From Macrostomum hystrix (taxonomy: Eukaryota > Platyhelminthes > Macrostomidae), in NCBI GenBank assembly GCA_950097015.1, contig CATNEN010000008.1:4190501-4254500 (forward strand): a DNA stretch of 64,000 bases, written 5' to 3'. The position numbers and the translations under genes were made by a program. Positions 23,201-33,380 of this stretch are shown piece after piece (within the stretch, counting starts at the first letter, position 1; the number at the start of each line of letters is the position of its first letter). Under the pieces are notes generated by a model. The model was not told where the DNA came from. It saw only the letters and a list, made by a program, of their open reading frames with translations, and did no database searches.

Positions 23201-26200
23201 CCCTGAAGCGCCTATCGAAGCTATGAAGTCGTTGCCTCGTCGTAAGCGGCCATTGCGGGATCTGTCAGCTGCTGAAGCGAAGAAGAAAACCTAGACTATA
23301 GATGCAGCGGAGAGTATGTGGTTATGAAAACCAAATGTGTCCTACATGACTGAACCTTTCAGTCAACCAATCAATCCATGCGTTACAATCTTTCTATTAA
23401 TTTGTTTCCTACTTGTATCCTACACATGTTGCTGTGCAAGTTTTGCGCAATACAAGCATTGCTCATTCACAATCCATTCACAATTAGTTACATGGCAAGT
23501 AAATATTTAAGAGGCAAGCCGTATTAAAGAGAAATAGGTACTTGTTTTTTATAGTAATTAGTAATTACTTTGGCCCTATGCGCTATAATATATGGACCAG
23601 CCAATATGGGCCAGCGTATGTGGGCCAATATGGGCCAGTATATGTAGGCCAATATAGGCTGGGATATGTGGGCCAATATGGGCCAATATGGGTCAGTATA
23701 TGTGGGCCAATATAGGCTGGGATATGTGGGCCAATATGGGCCAATATGGGTCAGTATATGTGGGCCAATATGGGCCAGCATATGTGAGCCAATATGGGCC
23801 AGTATATGTGAGCCAATATGGGCCAGCATATGTGGGCCAATATGGGCCAGTATATGTGGGCCAATATGAACCAGCGTATGTGGGCCAATATGGGCCAGTA
23901 TATGTGGGCCAATATGGGCCAGCATATGTGGGCCAATATGGGCCAGTATATGTGGGCCAATATGAACCAGCGTATGTGGGCCAATATGGGCCAGTATATG
24001 TAGGCCAATATAGGCTGGGATATGTGGGCCAATATGGGCCAATATGGGTCAGTATATGTGGGCCAATATGGGCCAGCATATGTGAGCCAATATGGGCCAG
24101 TATATGTGAGCCAATATGGGCCAGCATATGTGGGCCAATATGGGCCAGTATATGTGGGCCAATATGAACCAGCGTATGTGGGCCAATATGGGCCAGTATA
24201 TGTGGGCCAATATGGGCCAGCATATGTGGGCCAATATGGGCCAGTATATGTGGGCCAATATGAACCAGCGTATGTGGGCCAATATGGGCCAGTATATGTG
24301 GGCCAATATGGGCCAGCATATGTGAGCCAATATGGGCCAGTATATGTGGCAGCATATGTGGGCCAATATGGGCCAGTATATGTGGCAGCATATGTGGGCC
24401 AATATGGGCCAGTATATGTGGGCCAATATGGGCCAGTATATGTGGCAGCATATGTGGGCCAATATGGGCCAGTATATGTGGGCCAATATGGGCCAGTATA
24501 TGGGTCAGTATATGTGGGCCAATATGGGCCAGTATATGTGGGCCAATATGGGCCAGTATATGTGGCAGCATATGTGGGCCAATATGGGCCAGTATATGTG
24601 GGCCAATATGGGCCAGTATATGGGTCAGTATATGTGGGCCAATATGGGCCAGTATATGTGGGCCAATATGGGCCAGTATATGTGAGCCAATATGGGCCAG
24701 CATATGTGGGCCAATATGGGCCAGTATATGTGGGCCAATATGAACCAGCGTATGTGGGCCAATATGGGCCAGTATATGTGGGCCAATATGGGCCAGCATA
24801 TGTGGGCCAATATGGGCCAGTATATGTGGGCCAATATGGGCCAGTATATGTGGCAGCATATGTGGGCCAATATGGGCCAGTATATGTGGGCCAATATGGG
24901 CCAGTATATGTGGCAGTATATGTGGGCCAATATGGGCCAGCATATGTGGGCCAATATGGGCCAGTATATGTGGGCCAATATGGGCCAGTATATGTGGCAG
25001 CATATGTGGGCCAATATGGGCCAGTATATGTGGGCCAATATGGGCCAGTATATGTGGCAGTATATGTGGGCCAATATGGGCCAGTATGTGTGGGCCAATG
25101 TGGGCCGGTATATGTGGCAGTATTTGTGGGCCAATATGGGCCATCAAGGGCCAGTGTATACAAGCCAAAATGGGCCGCCGTGTATGGGCCTGTATGGGCC
25201 GCCGTGTACGGGCCTGTATGGGCCGCCGTGTATGGGCCTGTAAGGGCCGCCGTTTATGGGCCTGTGTGGGCCGCCGTGTACGGGCCTGTACGGGCCTCCG
25301 TATGAGCCGCCGTGTGACCCGGTGTCTGCCATTAAACACTTTCTGGGTCAGCGTGGGTCAATGTGGGCTTTCTGTGGGCCGCTCAGAACCAAACTTTGGC
25401 CCACTAGTGGGCCAAAAAATGTGGCCCATTCAACTTTTTTTGGCAACCGGGAATAATGGATGATTAGGAGTGGGGATAATAATGGATGATTGGGATAATA
25501 ATGGATGATTAGGAGTGGGGATAATAATGGATGATTAGGAGTGGGGATAATAATGGATGATTATGAGTGGGGATAATAATAGAAGAATTGGAGTGGGGAT
25601 AATAATGGATGATTGGGATAATAATGGATGATTAGGAGTGGGGATAAAATGGATGATTGGGATAATAATGGATGATAAGGAGTGGGGATAAAATGGATGA
25701 TTGGGATAATAATGGATGATTAGGAGTGGGGATAATAATGGATGATTATGAGTGGGGATAATAATGGAAGAATTGGAGTGGGGATAATAATGGATGATTG
25801 GGATAATAATGGATGATAAGGAGTGGGGATAATAATGGATGATTGGGATAATAATGGATGATTAGGAGTGGGGATAAAATGGATGATTGGGATAATAATG
25901 GATGATTGGGATAATAATGGATGATTAGGAGTGGGGATAAAATGGATGATTGGGATAATAATTGATGATAAGGAGTGGGGATAATAATGGATGATTGGGA
26001 TAATAATGGATGATTAGGAGTGGGGATAAAATGGATGATTGGGATAATAATTGATGATAAGGAGTGGGGATAATAATGGATGATTGGGATAATAATGGAT
26101 GATTAGGAGTGGGGATAAAATGGATGATTGGGATAATAATGGATGATTAGGAGTGGGGATAATAATGGATGATTAGGAGTGGGGATAATAATGGATGATT

Positions 26201-29200
26201 GGGATAATAATGGATGATTAGGAGTGGGGATAAAATGGATGATTGGGATAATAATGGAGGATAAGGAGTGGGGATAAAATGGATGATTGGGATAATAATG
26301 GATGATTATGAGTGGGGATAATAATGGATGATTGGGAGTGGGGATAATAATGGATGATTGGGATAATAATGGATGATTGGGATAATAATGGATGATTAGG
26401 AGCGGGGAGAATAATGGATGATTGGGATAATAATGGATGATTAGGAGTGGGGATAATAATGGATGATTGGGATAATAATGGATGATTAGGAGTGGGGATA
26501 ATAATGGATGATTGGGATAATAATGGATGATTAGGAGTGGGGATAATAATGGATGATTGGGAGTGGGGAGGCGCACCTGCTGATTGGCCATGAGGCTGGC
26601 AGCAGGCCGATAGGTAACGCCGGTGGCTGGGAGGCGAATGGCCGAGCCGGAGCTGGACCAGGTGCCGTTGAGGCTGAACCTGGCCGAAGCCCAACCTCCG
26701 GCAACGCCTCCACCCGGATGCTGCGCTGAGAACTCTAGCAGGCAGCCGACAACGTCGCCAACGCGCCAGCGTCGCCAGCGATAGCGCCGACGATCCTGAC
26801 GACCTCGATGCCACAGGCAGCCTCGGCAACCGTCGATACCGACGCTGGCGGCGTCGTCGCCGACGCCGAGACCTTCGTCGCGCAGTAGCGGCGTGTCAGT
26901 AGAGGCCCAACCAATCTGCCGAATAGAGCGGTCAGAGGATTAGCGAACTAGTGACCACCGAGAAACAGGCTAAACAGTAGCAAAAAACTAACTAAGAACT
27001 TTAACTGTTGCTGGGGGGCATTAGTTCTCTGCTGCTGGGGGGCATTAGTTCTCTGCTGCTGGGGGGCATTAGTTCTCTGCTGCTAGGGGCATTAGTTCTC
27101 TGCTGCTAGGGGCATTAGTTCTCTGCTGCTGGGGGGCATTAGTTCTCTGCTGCTGGGGGGCATTAGTTCTCTGCTGCTGGGGGGCATTAGTTCTCTGCTG
27201 CTAGGGGCATTAGTTCTCTGCTGCTAGGGGCATTAGTTCTCTGCTGCTGGGGGGCATTAGTTCTCTGCTGCTGGGGGGCATTAGTTCTCTGCTGCTGGGG
27301 GGCATTATTTCTCTGCTGCTAGGGGCATTAGTTCTCTGCTGCTGGGGGGCATTATTTCTCTGCTGCTAGGGGCATTAGTTCTCGACTGCTGGGGGGCATT
27401 CGTTCTCTGCTGCTGATCGGATGCCATTGTTGAAGGTCTCAACAGTCTCGACCCCGATGCTCCAGACGGTGATGAAGAGAACCCTGGTGACTGGGAAGCT
27501 GATAACAAAGGTACCTGCAACTGATTGACAGTTTTTGGAGTCGAAATGGTTCCCAAAATGAAACTTTCTGACAAAAAATTGCCTTATTGATAGTTTTTGG
27601 CACAAAACACCCCGACGATAATCGTTGAATATCTAGACGATGCCGATGTTTTGTGATTCTGGAAGTTGTTTCATCGGATATAGCGGAAAAGTTTTTGGCC
27701 ATTCTTCTGGATTATCTTTTGAGACTTCATTGATTTGAGCAGAATAGTTGGTTGCAGGTAAAATGCCACTTACCTGCATAACACCGTCGGTGACAAGAGT
27801 TGCTTCGTAGTACCAGCGGCCGCCGCCGCCGCCGCCGCCGCCGTCGATGTTAGCGGAAACTCCGCAGCCGGCCACGGCGGTCTCGAAACCGGGAGCATCG
27901 GATCTGGCCTCCAGACCGTTGGGCAGAATTTGCACTGCGTCAGTGGACGCTGTCGGGCTAAGCAGGGCCGATCGGCGCTGTCGCTGGCCGCTAGTCACCT
28001 CCGACTGCCAGGCTGAGCAGCGATCGGCGGGTCTCAGGTAGCCATCCAGCAGGGTGGCGGACAGGCTAGACATCTGCTTAGCCGGCCCGTGCTCAGCCGC
28101 GGCGTGCCGATGCTCCAGCTCCGTCAGCAGCGCGGCGAAGCTGGGACGATAGGCGGCCGAGTCCGACGACAGGCGACTGAGAAGACGCTGACGTTCTGCC
28201 TCGCTGACTGTCAATTTAAATGGATTAACGAATGACATTAGAGTAGTGAATTAGATTTATGAATGGATTAGCTGGTTAGTGAATGGGATTATCTGATTAG
28301 TGAATGGGATTATCTGATTAGTAAATGGGATTATCTGATTAGTGAATGGGATTATCTGATTATTGAATGGGATTAGCTGGTTAGTGAATGGGATTATCTG
28401 ATTAGTAAATGGGATTATCTGATGAGTAAGCGGAGCACGCCAGTCAGCTCACAGGTGTGCATGAAAGTCTGCAGCAGCAGGGCAGCAGCCAGAGCCACCT
28501 GAAGCTGCTCAGCACGCAGCCCAGGATCCGATGGCTCTCGGTGCGGTCGCAGGCCGGCCTCGCAAACCGCGGCCGGAGCCAGTCGAGCCAGGCGGCTGTG
28601 GACGAAGGCCAGCAGGGCGTCAGTGGCCAGCCAGTCGGCCAGGGCCCCGGACAGGCGGCCTGCGAATGCGGCTACGGCGGAGAGGGCGTTCTTCTGGCGA
28701 GTCTCCGAGGCCGAGGGGCTCGACAGGCCTAGCAGGGACATGAAGTCTGCGAGCAGCTCCTGCGATGCGGTGAGTCAGAGAGGCGCAGTGACACACAGAG
28801 AACAGGAAATAGAACTCAGGCAGAAATGTTGAACAGACAGACAGTTCAGATACGCACTACAGTCACCCAGTACACCTGTACACATTATTTGAAAAAAGGA
28901 GATGCAATCCAAGCAGGCAAACAAACCGAGGAAAGCGTAAACAGACAGGCCACGGTGGTGTCACCTTTGTGGGCAGGCAGCCGCCGCAGATAACCATTGA
29001 GATGATGCTGCCACTGAGGCTGTGATCTATTGGCACCTCGTCCAGCAGCATGTCAATCACCAGCAGAAAAGTGCGCTCGGATGCTGAGAAGCCGTGCAGG
29101 TGAAACAGTACGATGCGCTTCTGCAGATCTTTGGCGTCACTGAGTTGGCAGGTAGTGATAGAGACTGGCTTCAATTCCTAAACACAGCCCACATTAACCA

Positions 29201-30840
29201 TATTAAAGCTCTTTCTAGATCCAATAATTATCATCAAAGCAAATACCGTTTCGAGCTCAAGAAACCTGGTAACAACAACAACAGCAGGTCTGTGGGTACT
29301 CACACATTATTTGATGACACTAGACCAGCAGCCAGCGAGGAGGCAATTCTGCCCATTCCCCTGACTCCTAAGCACACACGCACACAGATACTGTACGCAG
29401 GCACACACTTACACAGGTGTGTACATCTGCCCTGACTTCTCATCGTCAGTCAGTGTACACTTCACTGTGCCTTGGGAGGTTGGCCCTCAAGGGCGTAAAT
29501 TGTATGACAAGCCCCCCAAGCCTTCTCTCTACAAATGAATGCGGCCTCGCGGCGGAGTCGAGCTCAGGGACCTTGGTGCGGGAGGCAAACGCGTTAGACC
29601 GCTTGAGCTTTACATGAAGCAGTTTCATTAACAGTAGAACTACCAAGGGGGAAATCACCATGAAATTTTTGTGCTGCACCCGAAAGGAACAACGCAAGCA
29701 CATGATACTCAAGAACACGGGCCTCATTTTTGTTGGGCATCTTCTGAAACAAGAATCAAGTCGCCAGCACTTCAGATTGCCGAGACATTCAATCGTACTG
29801 GCCGAAAGTCTGATTTTTCCCATAAGCGCTAGTGTATTTCATGCACCCCGATACACAAATTGGCACTGCGCCTCAGTGCGGCCTTGCCAGGCCTTCAAAA
29901 TGTATCAGCATGACACCCGAATGTGCCTGCATCATCTCTGTCTTCGGTGGTCACCTACCTTTATCTAGACGGACTGCTGGACCTTCAAGGGCTACAACAG
30001 GTGGAACTAGGCCACTATGGACACCCTGACGCGAATTTCTCCAATTTCACTGAACCCGAAATATAAGGCGCAGCTCAAACACAGGACACCCTCATATAGT
30101 CTGTCAACCAATCAGCCACCAGCCACATCAGGCGCAGCTCAAACACAGGACACCCTCATATAGTCTGTCAACCAATCAGCCACCAGCCACATCAGGCGCA
30201 GCTCAAACACAGGACACCCTCATATAGTCTGTCAACCAATCAGCCACCAGCCACATCAGGCGCAGCTCAAACACAGGACACCCTCATATAGTCTGTCAAC
30301 CAATCAGCCACCAGCCACATCAGGCGCAGCTCAAACACAGGACACCCTCATATAGTCTGTCAACCAATCAGCCACCAGCCACATCAGGCGCAGCTCAAAC
30401 ACAGGACACCCTCATATAGTCTGTCAACCAATCAGCCACCAGCCACATCAGGCGCTGCCAACAAAAAATTTCAGGCCCCCCTTGTAAAAACGGGCGGCAA
30501 AATGGCTTGGTAGTCCAACTGTGAAATCTCACTTGTCATAGTTCTCAACAACAAACTGTAGCATTCTTCTAATGCAGTCTCTAACACTGGCGGGACCGCC
30601 GCCGTACAATGCGGTCATGTCGCCGACCCCGCCGAGACCTTGGACGCTGCCGCCGCCACCGCCGCCAAACAGAAAGCGGCCATGAGGCAGGCGCCTTCGC
30701 CACCAGCCGCGATGCCAAACGCCGTAGGGCCGGAATGGATCAAAGTCGTCTGCTTGCTGCTGCTGCTGCTGCTGCTGCTGCGCTGGCCAATGTTCTTCGT
30801 CTTGATGACCTCTGAGACTTCTGACACACGAGTTGCCCAT
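20281..30840 (-). CDS. RSPRY1: RSPRY1-like SPRY–RING protein (probable E3 ubiquitin ligase)
   Basis: Six exons on the − strand join in consistent phase: 30840–30533, 29139–28965, 28759–28453, 28207–27774, 26915–26577, 20718–20281 (2,001 nt, 666 residues). The N-terminus MGNSC is a plausible myristoylation/palmitoylation signal and is followed by a Gln run (CAG repeat), as in animal RSPRY1. An alpha-helical region comes next (SGSIISMVICGGCLPTK), then the SPRY domain from about residue 390 (RWYYEATLVTDGVMQ|IGWAST, IDGCRGCLWHR, WRVGDVVGCLLEFS, RFSLNGT, RFNFGGVEQPFRYRPP). A C3HC4 RING closes the protein at residues 616–650 (CLVC…CGHSGLCSVC…CPLC). An eight-glycine run sits just before the SPRY core. 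SPRY directly before a C-terminal RING is the RSPRY1 arrangement, and motif order and length agree. One donor is weak (GTGCGC at 26576). The last intron is about 5.9 kb and repeat-filled. Confidence 0.93.
20769..21188. repeat. Minisatellite (GGATAATAATGGATGATT ± AGGAGTGGG), left part
   Basis: Two interleaved monomers, GGGATAATAATGGATGATT and a longer form with AGGAGTGG. The same array continues after the foldback element at 25452–26570 in the same orientation, so it was one array split by the insertion. It lies in the last intron of the RSPRY1-like gene. Confidence 0.95.
21421..22985 (+). repeat. Left arm: 24-bp array TGGCCCATATTGGCCCACAT…
   Basis: About 65 units of 24 bp ending in ATATAC, ATATGC or ATACGC. 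Some units substitute GGCTCAC for GGCCCAC, and a CTGCCACATATACTGG variant appears in the first third. It is the exact inverse of the right arm. Open frames on both strands are a by-product of the 24-bp period. Confidence 0.97.
22986..23587. other. Loop of the foldback element, with a small lysine-rich ORF (23070–23294)
   Basis: AT-rich spacer of about 600 bp without the 24-bp repeat. The + strand ORF includes EMPPTPPEAPIEAMKSLPRR followed by a Lys/Arg/Ala-rich end, unlike the surrounding repeat. It may be a remnant of a captured exon or of the element's own protein. No family is recognised, and coding status is unproven. Confidence 0.35.
23588..25140 (-). repeat. Right arm: inverse 24-bp array (GTATATGTGGGCCAATATGG…)
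   Basis: About 60 units, reverse complementary to the left arm. It carries its own private variants (AATATGAACCAGCG, TATGTGGCAGCATATG, TATAGGCTGGGATATG) in higher-order blocks: for example, the order from about 23650 to 23990 is repeated at about 24010–24320. Arms therefore evolve partly independently. Confidence 0.97.
25452..26572. repeat. Minisatellite (GGATAATAATGGATGATT), right part
   Basis: Continuation of the array at 20769–21188, about 1.1 kb, and the larger part. It stops about 5 bp from the donor of RSPRY1-like exon 5 (26576), so the intron is repeat almost to the splice site. Confidence 0.95.
27003..27415. repeat. Minisatellite (TCTCTGCTGCTGGGGGGCAT), intron 4 of the RSPRY1-like gene
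   Basis: About 17 units of 21–24 bp, with a full (TGGGGGGC) and a short (TAGGGGC) form alternating in blocks of three. On the gene's strand each unit reads CCCCCCAGCAGCAG, which looks like a splice acceptor. Confidence 0.95.
28255..28432. repeat. 21-bp minisatellite (GGATTATCTGATTAGTGAAT), intron 3 of the RSPRY1-like gene
   Basis: About eight units with small variants fill most of the 245-nt intron between exons 3 and 4. Confidence 0.92.
29268..29608 (-). mobile_element. SINE family 1 copy in intron 1 of the RSPRY1-like gene
   Basis: ACAACAACAACAGCAGG tail side at left, body GCCAGCGAGGAGGCAATTCT and ACACAGGTGTGTACATCTGC, and an inverted tRNA-like head at right (GGGACCTTGGTGCG…GCGTTAGACCGC). 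It is in the same transcriptional orientation as the host gene. Confidence 0.85.
30066..30458. repeat. 64-bp minisatellite containing CCAAT and TATA-like motifs
   Basis: About six almost perfect units: CAACCAATCAGCCACCAGCC then ACATCAGGCGCAGCTCAAAC and ACAGGACACCCTCATATAGT. It lies in intron 1 of the RSPRY1-like gene, about 75 bp from exon 1's donor. Near-identity between units suggests very recent amplification. Confidence 0.95.
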
Positions 30841-33300
30841 TGATTTCGCTAGCCGAACTAATAATTACAACTATATCTTTGAGTCTATATACATCAATAG
30901 TGGCCAACCAGCTGAAGGCTGAAATGTGGCAATTCAATTAGCAGTTGCACAAATAGCCCAATACATTAAACAAACATTGATGGGCCTGTAAATATAGTAT
31001 ATATAACTACATGACAAGTATTTAGCTATAAATGTAACTGATAGCTTAGCCTCTGTAGATAAATTACTTTGCCTACCATTATTTATTTTTTTGCAGACTT
31101 CCATAATGTAATAAAAAACAAAAACAAAAAATAAAAATTCTGATTTTTACTTCTTTTTAGAAAGCTAAGATTTAATTTACAAATAATTTGTTTATGAAAA
31201 CAGTATTACTAGTTTAGGATTGTGAAGATTTGAAATATCTGAGGAATAAAAACTACATAGTTTCAAATAACTTGGCTTAAAAAATAAACCAAACTTAACA
31301 GAATTTTTTGGCAATTATGCTATTTCTAGGCCTAATAACTCTAAAGTACATAAAAACACATACACACACACATGCTGTAGGCACATACTCACAAAGATAC
31401 AAGTCGGTGGTCTGTACATATGTCTTGATTTTATTTTTTTTCTGGCACCACACTTGTATTGTAGGTCTCAAAGGTAGGCAATTACATTGGCTTAATGGGC
31501 ATAAATCTATACCACAAATTAATGTCATTATGTCTTGGAATAGAATTAAGCCCAAGGACCTTGGTGCTGAGGAAAACATTAGATCATAAAACAACTATAA
31601 TAGGCTACCTACCCACCCCTATAATAAAAACTGTACAGTTTGCTGCCTTCTCGCTACTTTCAGACTTAAAGTTACAATGTCTTCACTTTCTTTGGTCTAG
31701 CTACTTAGCTATCTTATTGTCTTATTGACATTGTGCATATGAAATAGAGCTATGCTTATTTTCTTTGAAATACATTAATTTTGTTTGAATGCACTTTAAT
31801 TTGTTAAAATGCACCGAATTTGTTTTTATGCACAGAAATATAAAAAGTTATAATGAAGTGAAGAAAGGAGTGAAAAACAGTATAATTACACAAACAAAAG
31901 AGAGAATAAATTAACCCTTGTTTGAGAAGGAGTTCGGAATAAAGAAAGCTTGAATCTTGAAGTGTTCATGTTGAAGTTATTTGAGACAGTGTGAAAGAGA
32001 AGTAAACAGAGTAAAGGAGAGCTGTACATCTAGATCCATTGGTAAAGCCCAAAGACAGACTGAAGATTGAACTAAAGATTGAACTGAATATTGAATTGAA
32101 GACTGATAAAGACAGATAAAGAGTGATAAAGACAGATAAAGAGTGAAATAGACTGGATAAAGACAGATAAAGACCAATAAAGAGCACTTATAGAAATAAT
32201 ACATCAAGGTTATAAGTAAAGGTAAAATGTAGAAGATAGATAACGGCCATATTGAAAGTATAACGCTACCATATTGAATACATAAACGCTACCAATTGAA
32301 TCTGAAATAAGAAAGTGCATAAAGCGAATAAAGTGAAGACATTCATAAGATTGATATAAAGATAGTTTTTTAATCAAGTGTAAGCCCTAGGACAACTTTG
32401 GTAACAGCAGTAGGATTAGGCCTATATTAGCCTAGAACACATATTGTACATATCAACATATGTATATATACTGTAGTATAGGCCTAAGTACATAAATAGG
32501 GGTGTAGAAATACTTCATTGTCATAGGCCTATTCAATATAGCATAATTTAAATTGTCTACATAGTATGTTGTAATGGCTTCCATTTGATATTCTATAGTA
32601 TAGATGATTTCTATCTACATAGCTAGCTATTTTATATTATTTTTGGCTATATTATAGGCCCCATAATGCCATATGCGGCTCAGAGCTATAAATATAATTT
32701 AAAAAAAGAATAGATCCCCATTCCATGACCAGAAGTTAATATTTTTGATTAGCATTTTAAATGAAATCTACCCCACCTAAAACCCTCATGACCCCCCTTC
32801 CTTTAAATTTCTGTTAGTGCCATGTAGGCCCCTACTGTGATTTTCACCATGCTGTGAAGAAGAAGAAGCTTTCCATAGAAGAAAGCTTAACAGACGAGCT
32901 TTTTCCAGGCTAGACGAGAGATATTTTAAGCTTTTTCCCCGTCTAGACCTCTGCCGTCGAGTGCAATGCATAGTGGGAAATTTATTAAAACATACGACAA
33001 CTTTGTGCATTTGTAAGCACAAAATGCTTTAAAATATCAAAACTGCCAGAAGAAATCTACTCAAAAATAAAATTTCATCTAGATTCTGTGCCTAATCACT
33101 GAGTTATAGCCTTCTACTTTATTATAGAATGCACGTCCCATTGATCGCTATACATTTTAAAAGTCAATTGTGACATTTAGCAGAAAATCGAAAATGTATC
33201 ATTTCAACCGTCAGAGCCTATCGAGTTGACTTCAAATATCAAAACGGCAAAATATCAAAACGAAAAATTTATGATTAGACAGCAAAGGAAGTGAAAGGAG
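30841..33300. other. AT-rich upstream region of the RSPRY1-like gene, no gene supported
   Basis: The promoter of the RSPRY1-like gene should lie near 30.85–31.2 kb, but I see no clear core element. Low-complexity sequence of the type GATAAAGACAGATAAAGAGT occurs at about 32095–32185. Nothing codes convincingly. Confidence 0.45.
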
Positions 33301-33380
33301 GTGGGTGTGCGCTTGTCAAGAGGAGTTGATTTATTACGATCAATTCAGATGCGTTATTCAGCTGGAGTATTTATTTATCA

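Larger units (their letters stand above)
21189..25451. mobile_element. 4.26-kb foldback-type DNA element with TIRs and inverted minisatellite arms
   Basis: The ends are perfect 13-bp inverted repeats: CCCGGTTGCCAAA at 21189 and its complement ending at 25451. Both sides carry AAT; removing the element and one AAT restores GGGATAATAATGG, exactly the consensus of the surrounding minisatellite. Inside, two arms of about 1.55 kb made of the same 24-bp repeat face each other around a loop of about 600 bp, with GGGCC-rich subterminal regions including a perfect 20-bp palindrome at 25396–25415. No transposase is present, so it would be non-autonomous. A 3-bp target duplication fits PIF/Harbinger-like elements among others, but the superfamily is not determined. 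Confidence 0.85.
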
